From NCBI RefSeq assembly GCF_001027285.1, contig NZ_CP011509.1, positions 4,348,501 through 4,412,500 on the forward strand: a stretch of DNA of 64,000 nt. Reading direction: 5' to 3'. Below, in pieces: positions 1 through 9,211 of the stretch; within the stretch, counting starts at the first letter, position 1, and the number at the start of each line of letters is the position of its first letter. The notes below the pieces were generated by a model that worked only from the letters and a program-made list of their open reading frames with translations, was not told where the DNA came from and did no database searches. The stretch is from Archangium gephyra. Lineage in GTDB: Bacteria > Myxococcota > Myxococcia > Myxococcales > Myxococcaceae. Both the position numbers and the translations under genes were made by a program.

Positions 1-1
1 G

Positions 2-526
2 CGCGCCCTGGTGCACCAGCCGCGCATCGTCCTCATGGACGAGCCCACGCAGGGGCTCGACGAGGCCTCCTTCCGCTCCTTCTGGTCCCACCTGCGCGCG
101 CTGCGCGACGCCGAGGGCCTCACCGTGCTGCTCACCACGCACCGGGCCGACGAGGCGGAGATGTGTGACCGGCTCGCGGTGCTGGACGCGGGCCGGCTGG
201 TGGCCACCGACACACCGGCGGCGCTGGCCGCGCGGGTGGGCGGAGACATCCTCACCCTGGAGGCCCGGGAGCCCGAGTCGCTCGCGGCCGAGCTGCGCCA
301 GCGGCTGGGCCTGGAGGCGCGCGTGGTGGAGGGCCGGGTGCAGGTGGAGGTGGAGCAGGGGCATGCGCTGGTGCCCCGGCTGGTGGAGGCCTTCCCGGCC
401 GGCCGGCTCGCCTCGGTGTCCCTGCGCCGTCCCACGCTCGCGGACGTGTTCCTCCAACTCACCGGCCGCGTGCTCGGGGCGGACCAGCCCACCGCCGAGC
501 CCGCTCGCAGGAGTCGCCGTCGATGA
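2..526 (+). CDS. ABC transporter ATP-binding protein (C-terminal part)
   Basis: The frame is open from the window edge, so the N-terminal Walker A and signature motifs are missing. What remains begins at the Walker B segment (VLMDEP), followed by the D-loop (GLDEAS) and the H-loop histidine (LLTTHRADEAE). A divergent C-terminal extension typical of drug or polysaccharide export ATPases of the ABC-2 class follows (roughly the last 90 residues). The protein would energise export through the membrane subunit encoded next. Its stop codon overlaps that gene's start by four bases (ATGA), which indicates translational coupling. The substrate cannot be deduced. Confidence 0.93.
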   Translation, partial: RALVHQPRIVLMDEPTQGLDEASFRSFWSHLRALRDAEGLTVLLTTHRADEAEMCDRLAVLDAGRLVATDTPAALAARVGGDILTLEAREPESLAAELRQRLGLEARVVEGRVQVEVEQGHALVPRLVEAFPAGRLASVSLRRPTLADVFLQLTGRVLGADQPTAEPARRSRRR

Positions 527-1416
527 ACGCCCCCGCTACCTCTCTTCCCACCCCTGACGCCTCGGGGGAGGAGGAGCGTGAGCTGTCCCACGTGGACGCG
601 CCCGCCTTCCCCGAGGAGCGTGCCCCCGGTGGGCTCGCGCTGCAGTGGTCCACCGTGCGCGTGCTGCTGGCGCGCGACGTGGTGCGCTTCTTCCGCCAGC
701 CCAGCCGGATTGTCGGCGCGCTCGCCCAGCCCATCCTCTTCTGGTTCGTCATCGGCGCGGGCTTTTCGGGCTCCTTCCGCGTCGAGGGCGCGCAGGACCT
801 GGACTACCAGCGCTTCTCCTTTCCCGGCGTCGTCACCATGGTGGTGCTCTTCAGCGCCATCTTCGCCACCATCTCCGTCATCGAGGACCGGCGCGAGGGC
901 TTCCTCCAGTCGGTGCTGGCCGGGCCGGGCTCGCGCCTGGCGGTGGTGCTGGGCAAGGCGCTGGGCTCCTCGGCCATCGCGCTGCTGCAGGCCTCGCTCT
1001 TCCTGCTCTTCGCCCCGCTGGCCGGGGTGACGGCCGCCACCCTGGATGTGCCGCTGCTGCTGACGGTGATGGTGCTCTCCGCCCTGGGCCTCACCGGCAT
1101 GGGCATCGCCCTGGCCTGGTGGGTGCGCTCCACCGCCGGCTACCACGCGGTGATGAGCATCGTCCTGCTGCCCATGTGGGTGCTCTCCGGTGCGATGTTT
1201 CCCCTCAAGGGCGCCGGGCCGCTGCTGGCGTGGGTGATGCGCTTCAACCCCATGCGCTTCTCCGTCGAGGGCGTGCGGCGCGCGCTGTACGGCGCCGAGG
1301 CCTCGCTCGCCGTGGGCACCGCCTCCTCCGGCGCGGGCCTCGAGGTGCCGGTGCTGCTCGTCTTCGCCACCGTCTTCCTGGGGCTCGCCGCGGTGAGCAT
1401 CAGCCGGCGTGAATAG
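523..1416 (+). CDS. ABC-2 type transporter permease
   Basis: A 297-residue inner-membrane protein of the ABC-2 permease family. The N-terminal ~40 residues are soluble and acidic. Six hydrophobic stretches then follow, the first around residues 65-85 (QPILFWFVIGAGF). The conserved stretch around PMWVLSGAMFPLKG near residue 225 and the FNPMRF motif before the last loop are typical of the NodJ/DrrB branch. It would form the pore for the ATPase encoded immediately upstream. Drug, lipid or polysaccharide export are all possible. Confidence 0.92.
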   Translation: MNAPATSLPTPDASGEEERELSHVDAPAFPEERAPGGLALQWSTVRVLLARDVVRFFRQPSRIVGALAQPILFWFVIGAGFSGSFRVEGAQDLDYQRFSFPGVVTMVVLFSAIFATISVIEDRREGFLQSVLAGPGSRLAVVLGKALGSSAIALLQASLFLLFAPLAGVTAATLDVPLLLTVMVLSALGLTGMGIALAWWVRSTAGYHAVMSIVLLPMWVLSGAMFPLKGAGPLLAWVMRFNPMRFSVEGVRRALYGAEASLAVGTASSGAGLEVPVLLVFATVFLGLAAVSISRRE

Positions 1417-1445
1417 CTGGAATCACCGTTCTTCCGTTGGATTCC

Positions 1446-1480
1446 GGGTCCGCTCTTCTGTTACGACGGCGGACCCGTTT
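1446..1480 (+). terminator. Probable intrinsic terminator of the ABC operon
   Basis: An 8-bp perfect stem (GGGTCCGC at 1446-1453 with GCGGACCC at 1469-1476) is followed by GTTTC. It lies 30 bases after the permease stop codon and before the next gene. The T-tract is short, as is common in high-G+C genomes. Confidence 0.55.
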
Positions 1481-1536
1481 CATCAGGCCGTTCGCGCGCG
1501 ACCCGCTATGCGCCGGCCACACGAGGGAGTGTTCAC

Positions 1537-2364
1537 ATGAAGCTGCGTACGCTGGGCGTCGCGGTGCTCGGTGCGGTGGGACTCGCCGCCGTGCCGGCCT
1601 GCCAGAAGCACGAGGCCCCTCCGGCCGCTCCCGTGGCCCGGGCCCCCGCTCAGGACAAGGCCGCGCCCAGGGTCGAGGCTCCCGCCCCGGCGCCTGCTCC
1701 GCCCGTCACCGGTGGCGGCACCGTCCAGGGCTCCATCGCCTTCAAGGGCGCCGCCCCCACGCCCGCCGCCATCACGCCCAGCGAGGATCCCGCGTGTGAG
1801 GGCATGGTGCTCAAGGACCAGTCCGTCCTGGTGACGAACGGCAAGCTGGCCAACGTGCTCGTGCGCGTGCGCGGCCTGGTGCCCCACTCGCGTCCGGGCG
1901 AGCCCGCCTTGATCGACCAGCAGAAGTGCACCTATACGCCGCGCGTGCAGGGCGTCACCGCCGGTCAGCAGGTGTTCATCAAGAACAGCGACGGCACGCT
2001 GCACAACGCGCGCGCGCTCACGGGCACGAAGACTGTCTTCAACGTGGCCCAGCCGCCCAACGCCAAGGCCGTGCCGCGGCCCCTGCCCGCCGATGCCGAG
2101 GTCATCCGCCTCAAGTGTGACATCCACCCGTGGATGGCCGCGTGGGTGGTGGTGAACCCCAATCCGTACTTCGCCACCTCCGGCACGGATGGCACCTTCT
2201 CCATCGAGCACCTGCCCGCGGGCTCCTATACCCTCGAGGCCTGGCACGAGACGCTCGGGACCAAGACGGCCGAGGTCACCGTCAAGGAGGGGGGGACCGT
2301 GACGGCCTCCTTCGAGTTCTCCTCCGAGGACGCCAAGGGCACGGCTTCCGGTGGCGTGAAGTAG
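1537..2364 (+). CDS. Lipoprotein with cupredoxin-like and CarboxypepD_reg-like domains
   Basis: A 275-residue protein with a lipoprotein signal peptide (lipobox AVPAC, Cys near residue 22) and then a Pro/Ala-rich linker to about residue 65. The central part resembles the plastocyanin-like domain of methylamine-utilisation proteins. A histidine in SDGTLHNA and a CDIHPWM motif could supply Cys, His and Met ligands of a type-1 copper site. The last ~70 residues (GTDGTFSIEHLPAGSYTLEA) match the carboxypeptidase-regulatory beta-sandwich. It probably sits in the outer membrane or periplasm, perhaps in electron transfer. It stands alone between an upstream terminator and a convergent kinase gene. 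Copper binding is inferred, not shown. Confidence 0.75.
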   Translation: MKLRTLGVAVLGAVGLAAVPACQKHEAPPAAPVARAPAQDKAAPRVEAPAPAPAPPVTGGGTVQGSIAFKGAAPTPAAITPSEDPACEGMVLKDQSVLVTNGKLANVLVRVRGLVPHSRPGEPALIDQQKCTYTPRVQGVTAGQQVFIKNSDGTLHNARALTGTKTVFNVAQPPNAKAVPRPLPADAEVIRLKCDIHPWMAAWVVVNPNPYFATSGTDGTFSIEHLPAGSYTLEAWHETLGTKTAEVTVKEGGTVTASFEFSSEDAKGTASGGVK

Positions 2365-2407
2365 GCACGGGACCGGAGCTCCCCGGTGGGAACCCGGGGC
2401 CCGGAGA

Positions 2408-2440
2408 CCCTCACCCCCGCCCTCTGCCGAGGGGAGAGGG
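2408..2440 (+). repeat. REP-like palindromic repeat, copy 1
   Basis: Consensus CCCTCACCCNNN-CCCTCTCCC-N(2-4)-GGGAGAGGG, here with one mismatch (CCCTCTGCC). This copy overlaps the last codons and the stop codon of the histidine kinase gene on the minus strand. Confidence 0.7.
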
Positions 2441-3820
2441 AGTTTCGGCGGGGCCCTCTCGCCGCAGGGTGAAGCCCACCCGGGCGCCTCCTCCCGGACG
2501 GTTCTCCGCGAAGGTGTCGCCGCCGTGGGCCCGGGCAATCCGCTGCACCAGCGCCAGCCCCAGTCCCAAGGAGCCCGCCTCCCGCGCCTCGCCGCCCCGG
2601 TCCTTGCGGTAGAAGGGCGCGAAGATGCGCGTCTCCTCGCCGGGCTGAAGCCCCGGGCCCCGGTCGTCCACGCAGAAGGCGAGCTGTCCGTCCCGCTCGA
2701 GCAGCCGCAGTGCTTCCACCCCCTGGCCATGCTTGCGTGCGTTGTCCAGCAGGTTGGCCAGCGCGCGCCCCAGCAGCGTGGCGTCTCCCGTCAGCTTCGC
2801 CTCGGGCACTTCCACCGACAGGGACTCCGCTGGCAGCCCCGTGCGCTCCAGTGCCCGCGCCGCCAGGTCCTTCCCGTCCAGCTCCCGGGGCGTCAGCTGG
2901 CCGAAGTCCAGCCGCGAGCTCGCGAGCAGCTCGCCCACCAGCGCGTCCAGCTCCACCACCTCGCGCTCCATCTCGTCCGCCGTCCGCTCCGGGCCTCCCG
3001 CGTCGCGCATCAGCTCCACGAGCACCCGCAGGTGCGCCAGGGGCGTGCGCAGCTCATGGGACACCGCGGCCAGCAGCTCGCGCTGGTCCGCCATCTGCCG
3101 CTCGACGCGCGCGGCCATCTCGTTGAAGGCGTCGGCCATCACGGACATCTCCCCGGTGGCGTAGCGGCCCAGCTGCACACGTGTGTCCAGCTTGCCCTCG
3201 CCCAGCTCCTGCGCCGCCCGCGCCAGCGTGTCCAGCGGCCGCGACAGCCGCCGGGCGAGCCACCCCGAGGCCATCCACAGCGTGGTCCCGGCCAGCAGCA
3301 GCACCATGGGCCCACGCCAGGGCGCTCCCCGGGGCCGGGCGTGTCCGTAGCAGGCGCGCGCCGTGCCGAGCGTCACCCCGCCGCGCTCCACCGGCATGGA
3401 CACCTCCGCGTGCGGAGGGCAGGGCTCACCGGTGCGCACCAGCAGTGCCCCGGAGACATCCCGCAGCTCCACGCTCACGAGCAGGTCCTCGGAGACGGAG
3501 CGCACGAGCGCGTCCCGGCGCACGGGGTCGTCCCACACCTCGGCGAGGCGGTTGCTGACGAAGGTGCGTGCGCGGGTCACCTCCTGGTGCCAGGAGCCAT
3601 CCCCCATCAGCCCGCCCATTACGCTCATCACCGTGCCCACCACCAGGCCGGTGGTGAGGATGGAGACGCCGAACCAGACGAAGAGCCTGCGGCGCAGCCT
3701 CGCGCGGATGAAGTGCCCCAACCGGCTCATGGGTCCGAAAGGAGGCCCGCGCCGCGGCCGGTGCAGGGGATGGGCCGGGTGCCCATGCGGGTGGCGTCTC
3801 ATGGGCCCTCTCATGGTCAC
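2411..3820 (-). CDS. HAMP-domain sensor histidine kinase
   Basis: A 469-residue class I kinase. It has a His/Pro/Arg-rich cytoplasmic N-terminus, TM1 at about residues 47-70, a ~100-residue periplasmic sensor, TM2 near residue 175, HAMP, and a HisKA H-box (AVSHELRTPLAHL). The HATPase domain shows an N-box (NLLDNARKHG), G1 (DDRGPGL) and G2 (LGLGLALV). It is coupled by an ATGA overlap to the response regulator upstream, which is its obvious partner. With the Spy-like gene in the same cluster it resembles CpxA-type envelope-stress sensing. The C-terminal tail SPLGRGRG and the stop codon are encoded by a REP-like repeat, so the original C-terminus has been replaced or extended. Confidence 0.93.
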   Translation of the reverse strand: MTMRGPMRRHPHGHPAHPLHRPRRGPPFGPMSRLGHFIRARLRRRLFVWFGVSILTTGLVVGTVMSVMGGLMGDGSWHQEVTRARTFVSNRLAEVWDDPVRRDALVRSVSEDLLVSVELRDVSGALLVRTGEPCPPHAEVSMPVERGGVTLGTARACYGHARPRGAPWRGPMVLLLAGTTLWMASGWLARRLSRPLDTLARAAQELGEGKLDTRVQLGRYATGEMSVMADAFNEMAARVERQMADQRELLAAVSHELRTPLAHLRVLVELMRDAGGPERTADEMEREVVELDALVGELLASSRLDFGQLTPRELDGKDLAARALERTGLPAESLSVEVPEAKLTGDATLLGRALANLLDNARKHGQGVEALRLLERDGQLAFCVDDRGPGLQPGEETRIFAPFYRKDRGGEAREAGSLGLGLALVQRIARAHGGDTFAENRPGGGARVGFTLRREGPAETPSPLGRGRG

Positions 3821-4491
3821 TCCTTGGCGAAGAGGTAGCCCACGCCGCGCACCGTCTTGATGAGGCGGTTGCCCTCGTCCCCCAGCTTCTGCCGCAGGTG
3901 GGAGATGTGCACGTCCACGGTGCGCTCGCCCACCACGGTGTCGCTCCGGCCGGCCTCGCCGAGCAGCGCATCGCGGGGAATGACACGCCCGGCCCGCCGC
4001 ACCAGCGCCACCAGCAGATCGAACTCGAGCCCGGTGAGCTCCACCAGCTTGCCGCCCGCGCGCACCTCCCGGGCCGACACGTCGATGGAGACGCCGCTGG
4101 ACTCCAGCTTCTCGGCCACGGACGCGGGCTGGGCGCGCCGCAGCACGGCCCTCAGGCGCGCGAGCAGCTCGCGAGGGCTGAAGGGCTTGGCCAGGTAGTC
4201 ATCCGCGCCGAGCTCCAGGCCCACCACGCGGTCCGTCTCGTCGCCGCGCGCGGTGAGCATGATGACGGGCAGGGTGCTCTTGGCGCGGATGCGCCGGCAC
4301 ACCTCCAGCCCGTCCATGCCCGGCATCATCACGTCCAGCAGCACGGCGTCGTAGGTGCTGGCCTCCAGCGCGGCCAGGCCGCGTCCTCCATCGGGTGCAT
4401 GGGTGACGGTGATGCCGTTCTGCCCGAGGTACTGCGCGAGCAGCTCGTACATCCGGGTGTCATCGTCGATGAGGAGGACGCGGGTGGCCAT
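3817..4491 (-). CDS. OmpR/PhoB-family response regulator
   Basis: A 224-residue two-domain regulator. The receiver has acidic residues in LLIDDDTRM, the phospho-acceptor Asp in DAVLLDVMMPG, the conserved Thr/Ser in VIMLTARGD and Lys in DYLAKPF. The C-terminal winged-helix domain ends in VDVHISHLRQKLGD and RGVGYLF, the usual OmpR recognition helix and wing. It is expressed with the kinase (four-base overlap) and probably activates the two small envelope genes just upstream, as CpxR does for cpxP/spy. That target is inferred from gene order. Confidence 0.95.
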   Translation of the reverse strand: MATRVLLIDDDTRMYELLAQYLGQNGITVTHAPDGGRGLAALEASTYDAVLLDVMMPGMDGLEVCRRIRAKSTLPVIMLTARGDETDRVVGLELGADDYLAKPFSPRELLARLRAVLRRAQPASVAEKLESSGVSIDVSAREVRAGGKLVELTGLEFDLLVALVRRAGRVIPRDALLGEAGRSDTVVGERTVDVHISHLRQKLGDEGNRLIKTVRGVGYLFAKE

Positions 4492-4506
4492 GGGAGGGTT
4501 CCGACT

Positions 4507-4740
4507 CTACTGCACCTGTTGGCCCTGGGGCCCCTGGGCCTGGGCCTGCTGACCCTGGGGCGCCTGGGCGGGTGCCCACGGCGTGGTGCCGGAGCGGAAG
4601 GAGTCGTAGGCGCGGCCCTGCTGGCAGTGCCCACCGTAGGCGTGGCCGTAGCGGTGCCAGCGGTAGAGGCTGGCGAAGCCAGAGGAATAGCCCACGACGG
4701 TACCGAGGGCGAGCAGGGTGATGAGAAGGCGGCGGCGCAT
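4507..4740 (-). CDS. Small membrane-anchored protein with Gln/Pro/Ala-rich tail
   Basis: A 77-residue protein with an N-terminal hydrophobic segment (LLITLLALGTVVGYSSGFA) that could be a signal anchor or cleavable signal. A His/Tyr-rich central part (RWHRYGHAYGGH) might bind metal, and a low-complexity tail repeats APQGQQ. No family is recognised. It lies 15 bases before the response regulator and 36 bases after the Spy-like gene, all on the minus strand, so it is probably part of the same envelope-stress transcript. Confidence 0.7.
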   Translation of the reverse strand: MRRRLLITLLALGTVVGYSSGFASLYRWHRYGHAYGGHCQQGRAYDSFRSGTTPWAPAQAPQGQQAQAQGPQGQQVQ

Positions 4741-4776
4741 GGTGTGTTCCTTTCCTTGTCCCGGGTTCTGGAGCGC

Positions 4777-5265
4777 TCAGCAGGAACGGGCGCCGCGCCA
4801 GCCGCCGCAGCCGCCTCCGTAGCCGTAGGGGCCGTAGCCGCGGCCCCAGCCGTGCTCGAGCAGGTCCGCCAGCTCGCGGCGCTGCTTCGCATCCAGCGCC
4901 TCGTGGGTCCTGGACAGCGCGGTGCGCAGCGTCTTGCGCAGGTTGTCGATGAGCTCGTCGTGCTTCGCATCCAGCTCGCGCAGCGCGGCGGCGTCGAAGG
5001 ACTCGCCCCGCAGCGAGCGGGCGATGGCGGCGCGGGTGGCGCTCAGCTCGTCGCGCATCTTCGCGAAGGCCTCGGTGAGATCATCCGCGGCCTGGACGAG
5101 CACCTTCTCCTGGCCGGGCGAGGTGTCCAGGCGCTCGAAGAGCCAGCGCATCCGGCCGCGCCAGCTCCAGCGGCCGGGGCCGCCGTGGCGGTGGTGCCAG
5201 CGGCCGCGGCGCAGGGTGTAGAAGAGACCGGCCAGGCAAGCGGTACCCAAGATGAATCCGAACAT
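4777..5265 (-). CDS. Spy/CpxP-like periplasmic heavy-metal sensor protein
   Basis: A 162-residue protein; I chose the ATG that begins with a hydrophobic anchor (MFGFILGTACLAGLFYTL) rather than an upstream start. After a basic His/Arg/Gly region, residues ~55-140 are charged helices ending in RTHEALDAKQRRELADLLEHG, which matches the LTXXQ-like motif of Spy/CpxP/ZraP proteins. The C-terminus is Gly/Tyr-rich with two cysteines (GGGCGGWRGARSC). It would be a periplasmic, membrane-tethered chaperone or metal-responsive modulator of the neighbouring kinase. It is the promoter-proximal gene of the minus-strand cluster. Confidence 0.75.
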   Translation of the reverse strand: MFGFILGTACLAGLFYTLRRGRWHHRHGGPGRWSWRGRMRWLFERLDTSPGQEKVLVQAADDLTEAFAKMRDELSATRAAIARSLRGESFDAAALRELDAKHDELIDNLRKTLRTALSRTHEALDAKQRRELADLLEHGWGRGYGPYGYGGGCGGWRGARSC

Positions 5266-5495
5266 GTGCTGCTCCTTCCGTGAGCGGCCGGGCACTCAGG
5301 CTCCCGGCATCCATCGGTTGGTGCAGAAGGTACGGGGGGGGTGTGAAGGGGGCGCCCAGTATTTATGAAGAAGTGTGAAGGCCACCGATTGGAATGGGGG
5401 GGAGGCGCGGACCGTTAACCCCCACAGGCACTTCAATGGGTCGGAGTGTCTGTCTGGTAGTCCGTAGAACGCACGTGCAGAAAGCAGGGAAGTAC

Positions 5496-5702
5496 ATGGC
5501 AACCGGTACCGTGAAGTGGTTCAACGACGCGAAGGGCTTTGGGTTCATCGCGCCGGATGCGGGTGGCGAGGATGTGTTTTGCCACCACTCCGCCATCAAC
5601 ATGGATGGCTTCCGCTCCCTGGCTGAGGGCCAGAAGGTGGAGTACGAAGTGACCAAGGGCCCCAAGGGCCTTCAGGCGCAGAACGTGCGCCCGGCGGGGT
5701 GA
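5496..5702 (+). CDS. cspA: Cold-shock protein (CspA family)
   Basis: A 68-residue single OB-fold RNA chaperone. RNP1 (KGFGFIAP) and an RNP2-like segment ([10 protein letters not shown]) are intact, and the start [17 protein letters not shown] is diagnostic. The usual VFVHFSAI is VFCHHSAI here. A long untranslated stretch (about 230 bases from the upstream divergent gene) precedes it, in keeping with 5'-UTR control in cold-shock genes. The gene symbol is a family label, as myxobacteria carry several csp copies. Confidence 0.95.
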   Translation: MATGTVKWFNDAKGFGFIAPDAGGEDVFCHHSAINMDGFRSLAEGQKVEYEVTKGPKGLQAQNVRPAG

Positions 5703-5741
5703 GAGGCTCCGCATCCACGGCTTGACGGCCGTGTCCTTCGC

Positions 5742-5772
5742 GCCCGCTCTTCCCTTCGAGGGGGGAGCGGGC
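5742..5772 (+). terminator. Hairpin downstream of the cold-shock gene
   Basis: Stem GCCCGCTC (5742-5749) pairs with GAGCGGGC (5765-5772), with a further CCC/GGG pairing inside and a TTCGA loop. There is no T-tract, so this may be a weak terminator or an mRNA-stabilising hairpin. Confidence 0.45.
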
Positions 5773-5856
5773 GTGTCCGTTGCGGGGTTCGTGTGGCCCG
5801 GCGCTCCTTACCTTGTCCGGCAAAGGACAACCGCCAGCGTCCGCGAAGGAGACGAG

Positions 5857-6219
5857 ATGGGCGACACCAGCGTGAAGAAGGTCGACTCCCAGTTCTCCCC
5901 GAAGGGAGAGATGGGGCAGAAGTACCTGGCCGGAGGCATCCGGGTTTCCATGCGTCTGTGGGAGAACGAGCAGCCCGCCGAGCCGTTGCCTGCCGCCGTG
6001 CGCGACTACGAGACGGTTGGCTACGTCATCAAGGGCCGCGCCGAGCTGCACCTCGAGGGACAGGTGCTGCTGCTCAACCCCGGGGACTCGTGGCTGGTGC
6101 CGAGGGGCGCGAGCCACACGTACAAGATCCTCGAGGCCTTCACCGCGGTGGAGGCCACCAGCCCGCCGGCGTCCGTGCACGGGCGCGACGAGAAGAGCCG
6201 CGAGGGCGCCAAGGCCTGA
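5857..6219 (+). CDS. Cupin-domain protein
   Basis: A 120-residue small cupin. The beta-barrel motifs are visible as GYVIKGRAELHLEG (motif 1 region) and PGDSWLVPRGASHTYK (motif 2). The start ATG follows a good ribosome site (GAAGGAG) and was preferred to an upstream in-frame start that lacks one. The first motif has few metal ligands, so a sensory or binding role is as likely as catalysis. It is monocistronic; the next feature is a tRNA on the other strand. Confidence 0.85.
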   Translation: MGDTSVKKVDSQFSPKGEMGQKYLAGGIRVSMRLWENEQPAEPLPAAVRDYETVGYVIKGRAELHLEGQVLLLNPGDSWLVPRGASHTYKILEAFTAVEATSPPASVHGRDEKSREGAKA

Positions 6220-6249
6220 CGCGGAGCGGGGTGCGCGGGGGAAGGGGAG

Positions 6250-6322
6250 TGGGCCCTCCTGGATTCGAACCAGGGACCAATCGGTTATGAGCCGACAGCT
6301 CTAACCGCTGAGCTAAGGGCCC
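6250..6322 (-). tRNA. tRNA with CAU anticodon, probably tRNA-Ile2 (lysidine-modified)
   Basis: A complete 73-base cloverleaf. The acceptor pairs GGGCCCT with AGGGCCC, the D-arm is TAGCTCAGCGGTTAGAGC, the anticodon loop is CTCATAA and the T-arm is CCTGGTTCGAATCCAGG. No CCA is encoded. The body, especially the CTTAGCTCAG..GGTTAGAGC and CGATTGGTC segments, resembles E. coli ileX/ileY more than elongator tRNA-Met. I therefore read it as the AUA-decoding isoleucine tRNA whose CAU anticodon is modified by TilS. Elongator Met remains possible. Confidence 0.92.
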
Positions 6323-6415
6323 CCAAGGTACGGCACGGACGGCGCCGAAGCGCCGTACTGACCCGGGAAGTATCGCGCACCCCGCGCGGGCGCAAGAGGG
6401 CGTGTGCCTCGCTGC

Positions 6416-6757
6416 TCAGCGATGCACGCGCCAGTGCGTGCCCTGGCCTTCCAGGCGTACCCCCTCGGCCTTCAGCCTCCGGGCCTGCTCCACCGCCACT
6501 GGTGGCGCCAGCAGCCCGTCCGAGCGGATGACGCGCCACCACGGCACGTTCTCCAGCGTCTTCAGCTCCCGTCCCACCCCCCGCGCCGCCCCCGGCCTCC
6601 CCGCGTAGAGCGCCACCTGCGCGTACGAGCGCACCTCGCCCCTCGGAATGGCTCGCACCGCCCGGCGTACGGCCTCGGGGAAGGGGAGGGGTCTTGGCGG
6701 CTCCGCGGGTCCGGGCCTGGTCGCCGTCTTGCTCGGTGTCTTGCGTTTCGCCGCCAT
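6416..6757 (-). CDS. atl: Alkyltransferase-like protein (ATL), MGMT DNA-binding family
   Basis: A 113-residue protein matching the DNA-binding domain of O6-alkylguanine-DNA alkyltransferase (PRGEVRSYAQVALYAGRPGAARGVGREL). The catalytic PCHRV motif is PWWRV here (residues 72-76), so the alkyl-accepting Cys and the adjacent His are both Trp. Replacement of the Cys by Trp is the hallmark of ATL proteins, which bind O6-alkylguanine without repairing it and pass the lesion to nucleotide excision repair. The basic N-terminus (AAKRKTPSKTATRPG) may add DNA affinity. The start was chosen as the ATG after a poor upstream extension. Confidence 0.88.
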   Translation of the reverse strand: MAAKRKTPSKTATRPGPAEPPRPLPFPEAVRRAVRAIPRGEVRSYAQVALYAGRPGAARGVGRELKTLENVPWWRVIRSDGLLAPPVAVEQARRLKAEGVRLEGQGTHWRVHR

Positions 6758-6780
6758 CTGGCCTCCCTGCTCAGGGCAGA

Positions 6781-6814
6781 CCCTCACCCTGGCCCTCTCC
6801 CAGAGGGAGAGGGG
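6781..6814 (+). repeat. REP-like palindromic repeat, copy 2
   Basis: CCCTCACCCTGG then CCCTCTCCC-AG-AGGGAGAGGGG, with a near-perfect inverted core. It lies between atl and the rpoD terminator. Confidence 0.75.
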
Positions 6815-6820
6815 ATCGCA

Positions 6821-6858
6821 AACGAAAAAGCCCCCGGTCCTCTTGGGAACGGGGGCTT
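6821..6858 (-). terminator. Intrinsic terminator of the rpsU-dnaG-rpoD operon
   Basis: Read on the minus strand, a 9-bp stem AAGCCCCCG / CGGGGGCTT with a 13-base loop is followed by TTTCG. It lies about 100 bases beyond the rpoD stop and is the best terminator-like structure for the operon. Confidence 0.75.
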
Positions 6859-6906
6859 CTTCTTACTCACTCTCCGGCCCTCGGGGCATGACCCAGGGGG
6901 GCGGGC

Positions 6907-6940
6907 ACCCTCACCCCGACCCTCTCCCGGGGGAGAGGGA
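6907..6940 (+). repeat. REP-like palindromic repeat, copy 3
   Basis: ACCCTCACCCCGA then CCCTCTCCC-GG-GGGAGAGGGA. It lies 20 bases from the rpoD stop codon, and with copy 2 it flanks the terminator. Confidence 0.75.
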
Positions 6941-6959
6941 GGAGTTGGCGCTCTTCGCC

Positions 6960-9122
<2,163 letters not shown>

Positions 9123-9211
9123 TCGGGTACTTCTCCTTGGAAAAACAGGGACCTGGCCTGGAGCGAGCCGGCCGATCTATCGCAAAGTAGAGGATTCTTA
9201 CAAACGCGAAC

